Origin: a virus
DNA: 24,268 nt
Direction: 5' to 3' (one strand)
Virus record (IMG/VR): IMGVR_UViG_3300002835_001060
Location: 1-24,268 of that record
Positions within the stretch are counted from its first letter, which is position 1, and each line of letters starts with the position of its first letter. This document shows, in pieces, positions 1 to 5,941 of this stretch. A program made the translations under genes and the position numbers. The notes under the pieces are model-generated. The model was not told the origin of the DNA. It ran no database searches and was given only the letters and a program-made list of their open reading frames with translations.

Positions 1-84
1 GAGGCCACCGGCGAGGTGAAGCACATGCGCAGCGACCAGTTTGTAGTTTTGGCCAATCCGACGATGGACATTGCCAATGAATGA
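1..84 (+). CDS. 3' end of an unknown gene upstream of the terminase (partial)
   Basis: The frame starting at base 1 is open from the window edge and stops at TGA 82-84, giving 27 residues that end in PTMDIANE. The next gene, the large terminase, starts inside its last codons (ATG at 77), an 8-base overlap typical of co-translated phage genes. The position directly before a large terminase is often held by the small terminase subunit, but nothing in these 27 residues identifies it. I leave the function open. Confidence 0.5.
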   Translation, partial: EATGEVKHMRSDQFVVLANPTMDIANE

Positions 85-1699
85 GCATCAACAGCGTTTT
101 AAGCCCACACCGCACCCTGTCATGCAGGTCGATCTCGACCTGTTGGAGAAACTGGGACCGGACGACGGCTGGAAATACCTCAAAACACGCGAAGAGCTGA
201 TCGCCCGCGAGGCATCAGACCCGTTCCGCTATGGCTACATCCCGCCGGTGTGGAAGCGCGCCAGTGAACTGCTCGAAAAACATCGTGAAATTTTGGTCAT
301 GGGCGGAAACCGCTCAGGCAAAACCGAGTGGGCGGCCAAGGAAGCCATCAAGACCATGTATGGCAAGCCCGGGGCGGTTGTCTGGTGCTTCCAGACCACG
401 GCGCCGAACAGCATTGAACTGCAGCAGCCCCGCGTTTGGAAATATATGCCGCCTGAATGGCGCAATGCGCGCAAGGGACAAGTCACCAACATCACTTACT
501 CGGTCAAAGGTGGTTTTACCGAGGCCAAGTTTGTCGCACCGAACCAATCCATCTGCATTTTTCGCAATTACGCGCAAGACCCGAGCACGCTTGAAGGCGG
601 CGAGATCGATTTCGCCTGGGCGGACGAGCTGGTCCCGCTTGACGTTCTGGAAACCCTCCGGTTCCGCCTCGTAGACCGCAACGGCAAGCTCGCCGTCACG
701 TTCACGCCGGTTGAAGGCTGGAGTCCTACGGTTGCCGACTACCTGTCCGGCGCCAAGACCGTCACCGACACCGACGCCGAGCTGCTGCCGCTCAAGAACG
801 ACAGGGGCGAGATTGCCGGCTACGAGAAGGTGCCCATTGAGCAGATCAATCCAAAGGGCCGCCCGATTCTTTACTTCCACACACAAAGCAATCCCTGGGC
901 TGGTTGGTCGCGGATGAAGAAAGAGCTGCAGAGCGAGACGAAAGAAAAAATCCTCTGCCGCGCCTACGGCGTGCCCACCAAAGCCATCAGCGGACGCTTC
1001 CCGCTGTTCAACCCCAAGGTTCATGTCATAAGGCACAGCGATGTGCCCAAGGGCACCCGCTACCATTGGGTCGATCCGGCCAGCGGCAAGAACTGGGCCA
1101 TGATCTGGACCGTGCATGACACCGCCGGCCGCATTGTCGTTTACCGCGAGTGGCCCGACCAAGTGTCATACATAGAAGGCGTCGGCTATGCCGGCGAGTG
1201 GGCGCTGCCGGACGGCAAGAAGCTCGACGGCAAGCCTGGTCCCGCGCAGCAGGACTTCGGCTTCGGCCTTGAGCGATACCGCGACGAGATCCTGCGCGTC
1301 GAAGGCGGCGAGGAAATTTTCGAGAGGTGGATGGACAGCCGCTACGGCCATGCCCGCACGCTGGCCAAGGAATCGCCGACGACCTTGATCGACGAAATGG
1401 CCGACCTCGGTATGCTCTTCACGGCAACCCCGGGCGACTCCATCGACGAGGGCGTTTCGATGATCAACGACGCGCTGTCCTACAACCCCGAAAAGCCGGT
1501 GGACGCCCGCAACCAGCCGAAGCTCTACATCTCGGAGAATTGCAAGAACCTCGTCTACGCCTTGCAAACGTACACCGCGGCGGACGGCAAAAAGGGCGCG
1601 ACCAAGGACTTCATTGACCTTCTGCGCTATGTCTGCCTAAGCGACGCCATCAATGTCGAGGGCGACATCCTGCGGCCGACTGGAGGAGGAAGCTACTAA
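77..1699 (+). CDS. Terminase large subunit (DNA-packaging ATPase and nuclease)
   Basis: This is the packaging motor that cuts concatemeric phage DNA and pumps it through the portal. The 540-residue protein, near the usual TerL length, has an N-terminal ATPase with Walker A GGNRSGKT at residues 76-83, Walker B IDFAWADE at about 177-184, and a coupling motif AVTFTP at about 206-211. The C-terminal half looks like the RNase H-fold nuclease: candidate metal-binding aspartates are in HWVDPASG (D333), WMDSRYG (D420) and KDFIDLLRY (D511/D514). I chose ATG 77; an in-frame TTG at 71 would add two residues. It overlaps the end of the upstream gene, and its last codons (GGAGGAGGAAGC) supply a Shine-Dalgarno sequence for the next gene. 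The motifs make the assignment firm, but the exact TerL subfamily cannot be told by eye. Confidence 0.93.
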   Translation: MNEHQQRFKPTPHPVMQVDLDLLEKLGPDDGWKYLKTREELIAREASDPFRYGYIPPVWKRASELLEKHREILVMGGNRSGKTEWAAKEAIKTMYGKPGAVVWCFQTTAPNSIELQQPRVWKYMPPEWRNARKGQVTNITYSVKGGFTEAKFVAPNQSICIFRNYAQDPSTLEGGEIDFAWADELVPLDVLETLRFRLVDRNGKLAVTFTPVEGWSPTVADYLSGAKTVTDTDAELLPLKNDRGEIAGYEKVPIEQINPKGRPILYFHTQSNPWAGWSRMKKELQSETKEKILCRAYGVPTKAISGRFPLFNPKVHVIRHSDVPKGTRYHWVDPASGKNWAMIWTVHDTAGRIVVYREWPDQVSYIEGVGYAGEWALPDGKKLDGKPGPAQQDFGFGLERYRDEILRVEGGEEIFERWMDSRYGHARTLAKESPTTLIDEMADLGMLFTATPGDSIDEGVSMINDALSYNPEKPVDARNQPKLYISENCKNLVYALQTYTAADGKKGATKDFIDLLRYVCLSDAINVEGDILRPTGGGSY

Positions 1700-1915
1700 G
1701 TGAGCAAGCGCGACCAACTCTGGAGCGACCTCACGCGGCGCAATCCGCGATTGTTGGATGATCCGCATTTCACCACGGCTGGGCTGCGCAAGTTTTTTGA
1801 GCGTGTGTATGACGCCGGATTCGACGCCGGCACGCTGGCCGCGCAGCCGCCGCGCATGAGCGGGGCTTCGGGTGCGGCGGCTTTTGAGGAGATTTTCGGA
1901 AATTTTCGCCGATGA
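1700..1915 (+). CDS. Small protein of unknown function, GTG start
   Basis: This 71-residue frame begins at GTG 1700, directly after the terminase TAA (1697-1699). A purine-rich GGAGGAGG tract 11-18 bases upstream serves as ribosome binding site. The protein starts MSKRDQLWSDLTRRNPRL and has an aromatic, charged central part (LRKFFERVYDAGFDAG) that is probably helical. The tail is rich in Gly and Ala. No membrane segment or known motif is visible. Its stop overlaps the next start as ATGA (1912-1915), so it belongs to the terminase operon. The strong binding site, tight spacing and codon use favour a real gene. I do not recognise the family. Confidence 0.65.
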   Translation: MSKRDQLWSDLTRRNPRLLDDPHFTTAGLRKFFERVYDAGFDAGTLAAQPPRMSGASGAAAFEEIFGNFRR

Positions 1916-2118
1916 GCATCTCCGGCATCGTCCCCCCACCGCCGCGCGTGCGCCCATGGCGCGGACGCAGCAAGGAGCCGCCGAAGTGCGGTGTCTGTAG
2001 CAAGCAGCTTCGTATCGACGACATCCATGGCGTGGATCAGCAGCTCGGTCCTGTCTGCCGCGAGTGCGGGCCGCATGTCGTGGCCGCCAACAGGCTACTG
2101 CATCCCTTTTGGGTCTAA
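1912..2118 (+). CDS. Small zinc-knuckle protein (CxxC..CxxC)
   Basis: This 68-residue protein begins at ATG 1912, overlapping the previous stop by four bases (ATGA), so it is probably translationally coupled. Residues 8-24 are rich in proline and arginine. Cysteines lie at 26 and 29 (KCGVC) and at 49 and 52 (VCREC), a spacing that fits one zinc ribbon or treble-clef knuckle with a 19-residue loop. Such small phage knuckles often bind nucleic acid or another protein. Next to the terminase, a packaging accessory role is conceivable but unproven. An overlapping frame from 1991 is unlikely to be used that far upstream; its real start is probably ATG 2165. Confidence 0.65.
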   Translation: MSISGIVPPPPRVRPWRGRSKEPPKCGVCSKQLRIDDIHGVDQQLGPVCRECGPHVVAANRLLHPFWV

Positions 2119-2126
2119 CGACCTTC

Positions 2127-2178
2127 GCTATTCGCAAACCCCGAACACAAACAGCTTAAAAATTATGCTATTCGCAAA
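2127..2178 (+). repeat. 12-base direct repeat, copies 40 bases apart
   Basis: GCTATTCGCAAA occurs at 2127-2138 and again at 2167-2178. The second copy begins on the G of the start codon at 2165-2167. The two copies would be read in different frames, so protein coding does not explain them. They may be a binding site near the start of the next gene, or the trace of a small duplication. Confidence 0.5.
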
Positions 2179-2449
2179 AACCAAAACCATCCCCCTCGAC
2201 CGTTATCAACCCGGCGACCACGACCCCAAGAGCGCCCTCGCCTTTTCGCGCGAGCAGGCGCCGCCGGCTTATCTCGCCGTGATGCTGGAGCTGCAGGACC
2301 GCATTGCCGACACCGCGCTGCTGGTCAGCACGATGGCCACGGCCAAGGAACCCGGCTGGCTCGCCCATGCCTCGGGACAGCTCAACGCCCTGCTGGAGCT
2401 GTGGGACGCCTTGGAGCAACGCCGCGCCGAATCGGCGAAGCTGGAGTAG
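2165..2449 (+). CDS. Small helical protein of unknown function
   Basis: From ATG 2165 this encodes 94 residues starting MLFAKTKTIPLDRYQPGD. The C-terminal two thirds should be helical, with leucine/alanine-rich stretches (AVMLELQDRIADTALL and LNALLELWDALEQRR) that could pair as a short coiled coil or helical hairpin. The frame is open back to 1991, but that part overlaps the zinc-knuckle gene and reads as low-quality sequence, so ATG 2165 is the better start. There is no clear Shine-Dalgarno; the leader is A-rich. It is the last gene before the long non-coding region. The size, helical content and place beside the terminase would suit a small packaging factor, but that is only a guess. Confidence 0.6.
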   Translation: MLFAKTKTIPLDRYQPGDHDPKSALAFSREQAPPAYLAVMLELQDRIADTALLVSTMATAKEPGWLAHASGQLNALLELWDALEQRRAESAKLE

Positions 2450-2452
2450 TTT

Positions 2453-2482
2453 TGTCAGAAAAACGTATACTTTTTTCCGACA
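2453..2482. terminator. 30-base imperfect palindrome with T-run: terminator or operator
   Basis: TGTC at the left end pairs with GACA at the right. GAAAAA pairs with TTTTTC around a central GTATAC, leaving only two symmetric mismatches. It begins four bases after the TAG stop of the upstream gene (2447-2449). In RNA the right arm supplies a six-U run, so it could end transcription. The stem is weak (A-T rich), however, so a protein-binding operator is just as likely. Confidence 0.45.
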
Positions 2483-2483
2483 T

Positions 2484-2506
2484 AAAAAGTTGCCGTTCGC
2501 CGGCAA
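2484..2506 (-). terminator. Possible minus-strand terminator-like hairpin
   Basis: The arms TTGCCG (2490-2495) and CGGCAA (2501-2506) enclose a five-base loop. Read on the minus strand, the hairpin is followed by CTTTTT, the layout of a small intrinsic terminator. No minus-strand gene is seen nearby, so its use is uncertain. Confidence 0.3.
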
Positions 2507-2518
2507 TGTCGCCGTGCG

Positions 2519-2538
2519 TTGACATTAGGCCGGCCTAA
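2519..2538 (+). promoter_or_regulatory. TTGACA hexamer abutting a perfect 14-base palindrome
   Basis: A consensus -35 hexamer TTGACA (2519-2524) is followed at once by TTAGGCCGGCCTAA (2525-2538), a perfect palindrome. A -10 box at normal spacing is poor (ATCGCC), so an activator-dependent promoter or a plain binding site is more likely than a strong constitutive promoter. Confidence 0.35.
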
Positions 2539-2568
2539 GGCATCGCCATGCATACTTTTTGCGCCGCA

Positions 2569-2587
2569 GTTCAAGCCACGTTTGAAC
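2569..2587. repeat. Small inverted repeat
   Basis: GTTCAA (2569-2574) and TTGAAC (2582-2587) are exact inverted arms around a seven-base spacer. Short arms like these are weak evidence alone, but the site lies in a run of similar dyads. Confidence 0.3.
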
Positions 2588-2597
2588 TACTGCTCAT

Positions 2598-2618
2598 AAA
2601 TGGAGCGCGGCTCCATTT
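2598..2618. terminator. Nine-base-pair stem-loop
   Basis: AAATGGAGC (2598-2606) and GCTCCATTT (2610-2618) are perfect inverted arms around the three-base loop GCG. The stem is strong but only TTT follows inside the arm, then GCCGCC, so it is not a textbook intrinsic terminator. An operator or an RNA structural element is possible. Confidence 0.4.
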
Positions 2619-2655
2619 GCCGCCGCCGCTCTAAACATTCCCGCTCGCGCCCAAT

Positions 2656-2693
2656 CGGGTATAATCTGGCCGCTTTCCCGGCATTTATACCCG
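2656..2693. promoter_or_regulatory. Nine-base inverted arms enclosing TATAAT
   Basis: CGGGTATAA (2656-2664) pairs exactly with TTATACCCG (2685-2693) across a 20-base spacer that itself contains short GCCG/CGGC arms. The left arm overlaps a perfect -10 hexamer TATAAT (2660-2665), but no good -35 lies 16-18 bases upstream. The 8-mer CCCGCTCG occurs beside each arm (2640-2647, 2690-2697), exactly 50 bases apart. Confidence 0.4.
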
Positions 2694-2761
2694 CTCGGGA
2701 ACTGTTGCAAACTGTCTGACTTTGCGCGCAACGTCCTACGGTTTGTCACAAAATTTCCGCA

Positions 2762-2780
2762 CAGAAAGTGGCAGAAAGTG
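2762..2780. repeat. Two copies of CAGAAAGTG, 10-base period
   Basis: CAGAAAGTG occurs at 2762-2770 and 2772-2780 with one base between, a period of one helical turn. It precedes the longer 10-base repeats at 2831-2870. Confidence 0.4.
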
Positions 2781-2830
2781 TCATTACTTGCGCAGAACTA
2801 TAGCGATTTCTATCCGATTTCCCCTAGAGA

Positions 2831-2870
2831 CAACGATAAATAACGATAAATAACGAAAAATAACGAAAAA
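2831..2870. repeat. Four tandem 10-base AT-rich repeats
   Basis: The array reads CAACGATAAA, TAACGATAAA, TAACGAAAAA, TAACGAAAAA. A 10-base period puts every copy on the same helix face, as expected for cooperative protein binding (iteron-like). The A+T richness would also suit a DNA-unwinding segment or an UP-element-like stretch just before the promoter candidate at 2877. Confidence 0.6.
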
Positions 2871-2876
2871 TAGTTC

Positions 2877-2904
2877 TGGACATTTGTCCAAAAGTGTCCA
2901 TAAT
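2877..2904 (+). promoter_or_regulatory. Late-gene promoter candidate with overlapping operator
   Basis: TGGACA (2877-2882, 5/6 to the -35 consensus) and CATAAT (2899-2904, 5/6 to the -10 consensus) are separated by 16 bases. The -35 box is the left arm of the dyad TGGACA-TT-TGTCCA (2877-2890), and a third half-site TGTCCA (2895-2900) reaches the -10 box. Transcription would begin near 2911, about 85 bases before the scaffold start codon. The layout fits a repressible or activator-controlled sigma70-type promoter for the head operon. Confidence 0.5.
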
Positions 2905-2996
2905 AGATAGTATCAATGTGAAGTTGTGCCCTCATGGCACGCAGGTGTTGATCGGACTGAGCGACGCACGCTCTGGCACTACTTGGAGGTTTATCC

Positions 2997-4025
2997 ATGG
3001 CGGAAGAGAAGGCAGCCCTGGCTGCAGGTGACGATATCATTTCTATGGCTCTGGAGGAGCTGACCGGACAGCCGGCCCAGCCCGAGGACGTAGAACAGCC
3101 CGAAGCGGCTGAAGATCTTTCACAAACTGAGACAGAAGAGGAATCGGAGGAGAAATCCGAAGATGCCTCTGAAGATGTTAAGGACGAAGAGTCCGAGGAC
3201 GAGGAGTCCGAAGAAGACGACGAGGAAGGCGAGAAGGACGACGAAGCGCCGCAGGAGAAAATCCAGAAACGGATCAATAAGCTCACTGCCCAGAAAAAAG
3301 AGGCGCTCGAAAAAGCCCAGACGCTAGAAAGCGAATACGCGCAGGCGAAAACACGTCTCGCCGAGCTGGAATCCCAAGTCAACGAAGCCGCCCGCCCTGT
3401 GCTGCAGCCGACCGCGGAAAACCCGCTGGCCGATGTGGACACGCCCGAGGCGCTTGAAGCGAAAGTCAAAAGCGCGCAGGAAGTTCGCCGCTGGGCACTA
3501 CGCAATACCGACGGCGCCACGGTCAAACGACCGGACGGCACCGAGGTGTATCTCGATAGCGACCAGGTCAAAGACTACCTCATCAAAGCGGACGACGTTC
3601 TGACCGTTCACGCCCCGGCCCGCCAGCAGTGGCTCGCCCAGCGTCAACCGGCCGTTGAAGCCGCCAAGAACCTGTTCCCCGACATCTTCAAAAAAGGATC
3701 GCCGATGCATCAAGCGTATCAGGCGACGATCAAGCAGGCGCCCGAGCTATTGAAGCTCCCCCAGAATGAATACTGGGTCGGCCTCGCCCTCTACGGAGAG
3801 CAGCAGCTCATGCAGAAGCAGGCGGCCGATCAAGCCAAGGCCAAAGCCGCCAAGAAAGTCTCAGCCAGTGGAACATCCAAGACCCCGACACCTGTCAAAC
3901 CCGTGAGCACGCCGAAATCTGCCACCAAGGGCGCGGTCAATACGGCCACGCGCAACCGAGTGCTCTCTGGCGCCGGCGGGATCTCCGATCTCGAGGCTTA
4001 TATGTCAGAGGCGCTGTTCAGTTAA
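2997..4025 (+). CDS. Probable capsid scaffolding protein (acidic, coiled coil)
   Basis: The 342-residue product lies directly upstream of the major capsid gene, the usual place for an assembly scaffold. Residues 30-85 are an extreme run of Glu, Asp and Ser, followed by a predicted coiled coil at about 86-132 (KIQKRINKLTAQKKEALEK). The rest is hydrophilic, and the C-terminal part is lysine/alanine-rich, as scaffolds often are where they touch the coat. TTGGAGG sits about 8-14 bases before ATG 2997, a strong ribosome binding site. It is the first gene after the long control region and so opens the head operon. No protease motif is visible. The call rests on composition and position. An internal head protein is the main alternative. 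Confidence 0.7.
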   Translation: MAEEKAALAAGDDIISMALEELTGQPAQPEDVEQPEAAEDLSQTETEEESEEKSEDASEDVKDEESEDEESEEDDEEGEKDDEAPQEKIQKRINKLTAQKKEALEKAQTLESEYAQAKTRLAELESQVNEAARPVLQPTAENPLADVDTPEALEAKVKSAQEVRRWALRNTDGATVKRPDGTEVYLDSDQVKDYLIKADDVLTVHAPARQQWLAQRQPAVEAAKNLFPDIFKKGSPMHQAYQATIKQAPELLKLPQNEYWVGLALYGEQQLMQKQAADQAKAKAAKKVSASGTSKTPTPVKPVSTPKSATKGAVNTATRNRVLSGAGGISDLEAYMSEALFS

Positions 4026-4055
4026 CAAACCTCCCAAAAAGAAAGAATTACTATT

Positions 4056-5075
4056 ATGCCCTCTACAGTAGGTGCCTTGTTCCCATCCACGGGCAACCGT
4101 GAAGACCTCCTCGACATCATTTCCGTTGTCGACGCGAAAAACACTCCCATCAGCTCGTCTGTCGCCAAAGTCGGCGCCGATCTGAACAACCCCGGTCTCT
4201 ACAGCTACCAAGCCGATTCCTACAACTCGCCCACCACGGACGGCGTTGTGGATTCTGCCGACGTTTCTGACTTCGACGACCCGACCAAAAACCGTGTCCT
4301 CCTGAGCGCCCGCGCGCAGAAGTTCCGCCGCACCATCAAGGTGAGCGACTTCCAGCAAAACGTCCAGGACGTTGCCGGCGTTGGCAAGAAGAAGGAAATG
4401 GCCCGCGGCACAGCTCGCGCCATCACTGAACTCAAGCGCGACATCGAGGCGACAATCTCAAGCGACAACGACTCCGTCGAAGGTTCCGGCTCGACCGCTT
4501 ACAAGACCCGCGGCCTCGGCGAGTGGATCAAAGCCACGGCGCAGACCGACCTCCCGGTTCCTGCTTCACAGCGCACGCCGTCCGGTAGCATCAACGCGAC
4601 CGTGACCGCTTCTCTCACCGAGACGATCTTCCAGAACGTCTTGCAGAGCATCTACGAGCAGACCGGCACGACCGACCGTCTCGTCATGGTGGCTGGCCCG
4701 TCGTTGAAGAAAGCCGTCACGAACTTCACCCGCTTCACGGTGAACGCGACCAGCGATGTCTTTAGCCTGCGTCAGAGCACCCAGAATGCCGATTCCGGCA
4801 AGCTGGTCTCCAACGTGAGCTTCTACGAAGGCGACTTCTCGACTGTCGAGATCGTGCCCTCGCTTCTGCTCGCGGCCAACGCCTCGACCGATGCCGAGAA
4901 ATTCGCCCGCGGTTACATCATGTCGGCCGATCACCTCATGCTTCGCTATGGACGCCGTCCGCGGTTCCAAGAGCTGGAAGACATGGGTGGTGGTCCCCGC
5001 GGTTTGATCGACGCCATCGTGTCGCTCGCCGTGATGACCCCGAAGGCCATGGCCAAGTTCAACGGAGTTTCCTAA
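4056..5075 (+). CDS. Major capsid protein, SU10-like (DUF5309-type)
   Basis: This 339-residue protein has the expected size and place for the coat protein, between the scaffold and portal genes. Its N-terminal part (GNREDLLDIISVVDAKNTP, then YSYQADSY) resembles the start of the SU10 major head protein family, in which a 'TP' turn and an aromatic-D-S/Y segment precede the HK97-fold core. The C-terminal part (MLRYGRRPRFQELEDMGGG) also resembles that family. The leader AAAAAGAAAGAATTACTATT has only a weak Shine-Dalgarno (AAGAAAG), so A-rich leader pairing may matter. It follows the scaffold gene by 30 bases. Family assignment is from pattern memory. The coat-protein role is well supported by context. 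Confidence 0.8.
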   Translation: MPSTVGALFPSTGNREDLLDIISVVDAKNTPISSSVAKVGADLNNPGLYSYQADSYNSPTTDGVVDSADVSDFDDPTKNRVLLSARAQKFRRTIKVSDFQQNVQDVAGVGKKKEMARGTARAITELKRDIEATISSDNDSVEGSGSTAYKTRGLGEWIKATAQTDLPVPASQRTPSGSINATVTASLTETIFQNVLQSIYEQTGTTDRLVMVAGPSLKKAVTNFTRFTVNATSDVFSLRQSTQNADSGKLVSNVSFYEGDFSTVEIVPSLLLAANASTDAEKFARGYIMSADHLMLRYGRRPRFQELEDMGGGPRGLIDAIVSLAVMTPKAMAKFNGVS

Positions 5076-5108
5076 TTCCATCCAGAACAACTAACTAGGA
5101 GAAATTAA

Positions 5109-5558
5109 ATGCAAGTCTTTGAACTTCCCATTGAAACCAAATCGTCCACCGGCTTCACCCACAAGGCGATCATCACCCACAGCGACCTCACCGAGTCCAC
5201 CGCCGACACCGACCAGACGCTCTCGCTTCTGGCCCTTGCCGCCGGCGACGTTGTGACCACGGCCGCCTGGAAACTGGTCACGCCCTTCAAGGATGCCAGC
5301 GACGCAGCCCTCAACGACACCAAGGTCCAGCTCGGCGACAGCTCCGACGACGACGAATACGTCGCCGCCACGCAGGTCAACGAGAACGGCACCGAAGTCC
5401 TCTTCGCCGCTGCCGCTCCCGCCTCCGTTCCGTTCGTTTACACGGCGGCCAACGCGGTCGAACTCTTGGTTGAGTCGATGACGGCCAAAAGCCTCAGCGA
5501 CATCGACACCGGTGAACTCCACGTTTACCTCGGCGTCAACAAACTGAGCGACCTCTAA
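5109..5558 (+). CDS. Small beta-rich virion protein, possibly capsid decoration
   Basis: The 149-residue product starts at ATG 5109 behind a good AGGAG site (5097-5101), 33 bases after the coat gene. The sequence alternates short polar and hydrophobic stretches (HKAIITHSDL, AWKLVTPF, VEVLF-like), is acidic (DSSDDDEY at about 78-85), and has no membrane or coiled-coil segment, suggesting a compact beta structure. Genes right after a coat gene often encode decoration or stabilising proteins, and the strong binding site implies high expression. I do not recognise the family, and a head-completion role would also fit. Confidence 0.65.
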   Translation: MQVFELPIETKSSTGFTHKAIITHSDLTESTADTDQTLSLLALAAGDVVTTAAWKLVTPFKDASDAALNDTKVQLGDSSDDDEYVAATQVNENGTEVLFAAAAPASVPFVYTAANAVELLVESMTAKSLSDIDTGELHVYLGVNKLSDL

Positions 5559-5571
5559 ACGTCTTGATTCA

Positions 5572-5594
5572 CTGCCCCTGCACTGCGGGGGCAG
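5572..5594 (+). terminator. Seven-base-pair GC stem-loop between gene and start codon
   Basis: CTGCCCC (5572-5578) and GGGGCAG (5588-5594) pair perfectly around a nine-base loop. The stem lies 13 bases after the previous stop and nine bases before the next ATG (5603). No T-run follows, so it is more likely an mRNA-processing, stability or translation-control stem than an intrinsic terminator. It could lower expression downstream of the highly expressed coat genes. Confidence 0.4.
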
Positions 5595-5602
5595 ACTTCA
5601 GG

Positions 5603-5941
5603 ATGTCAGATAATATATTCGGCGATCTGGTCGCCGACATGGACGACGAGTTAGCGCACCTCGTCAAACAGGAGTTGCAGACTGGGTGGCGCGCCCAGCA
5701 GGTCATGGCCGCCATCGAGGCGACCCGTGTGAAGCAGCTCAACGACCAGATCGAACACTGCACCGTCGAAGGACTCGGCCAGCACGTCATGGACGTGCCG
5801 GCCGATGCGTATTTTGCGTGGAAGCGCCACCTTGGGGACGACTGCTGGGCAGATCGTGGCTTCCGAGACTGGTTTAAGAAACATAACCCCGAGACCGCGG
5901 TCAACTACACCCCTCGCAACACTACTATTCTCGTCCCGTGA
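5603..5941 (+). CDS. Conserved-looking protein of unknown function before the portal gene
   Basis: ATG 5603 gives 112 residues starting MSDNIFGDLVADMDDELAHL. An in-frame TTG at 5564 would add 13 poor residues and run through the stem-loop, so I prefer the ATG. The N-terminal half is acidic and helical. The C-terminal half is rich in Trp, Tyr and Phe (YFAWKRHLGDDCWADRGFRDW) and ends in a basic, proline-containing tail. Its stop overlaps the portal start as GTGA (5938-5941). The aromatic, compact sequence looks like a folded globular protein. A head or packaging accessory role is suggested only by the neighbours. Confidence 0.65.
   Translation: MSDNIFGDLVADMDDELAHLVKQELQTGWRAQQVMAAIEATRVKQLNDQIEHCTVEGLGQHVMDVPADAYFAWKRHLGDDCWADRGFRDWFKKHNPETAVNYTPRNTTILVP

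Larger units (their letters stand above)
2450..2996. promoter_or_regulatory. Palindrome-rich non-coding region before the head genes
   Basis: This is the only gap of more than 300 bases. No frame in it looks coding. It is richer in A+T than the genes, especially after 2750. It holds a 30-base imperfect palindrome, a perfect 14-base palindrome touching a TTGACA hexamer, two compact stem-loops, 9-base inverted arms around TATAAT, four phased 10-base direct repeats, and a promoter/operator candidate before the scaffold gene. Together these suggest the control region for late transcription, possibly combined with a replication or packaging site. The parts are listed separately. Confidence 0.6.

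Noticed and set aside
1991-2164. Upstream extension of the small gene at 2165
   Set aside because: It overlaps the zinc-knuckle gene in another frame and reads as Ser-rich low-quality sequence. ATG 2165 is the better start.
2810-3571. Long minus-strand frame, serine-rich
   Set aside because: It mirrors the Glu/Asp-rich scaffold gene (GAG/GAA/GAC codons read backwards give Ser and Leu) and extends through the AT-rich repeats. The plus-strand gene has a strong ribosome site and the right context.
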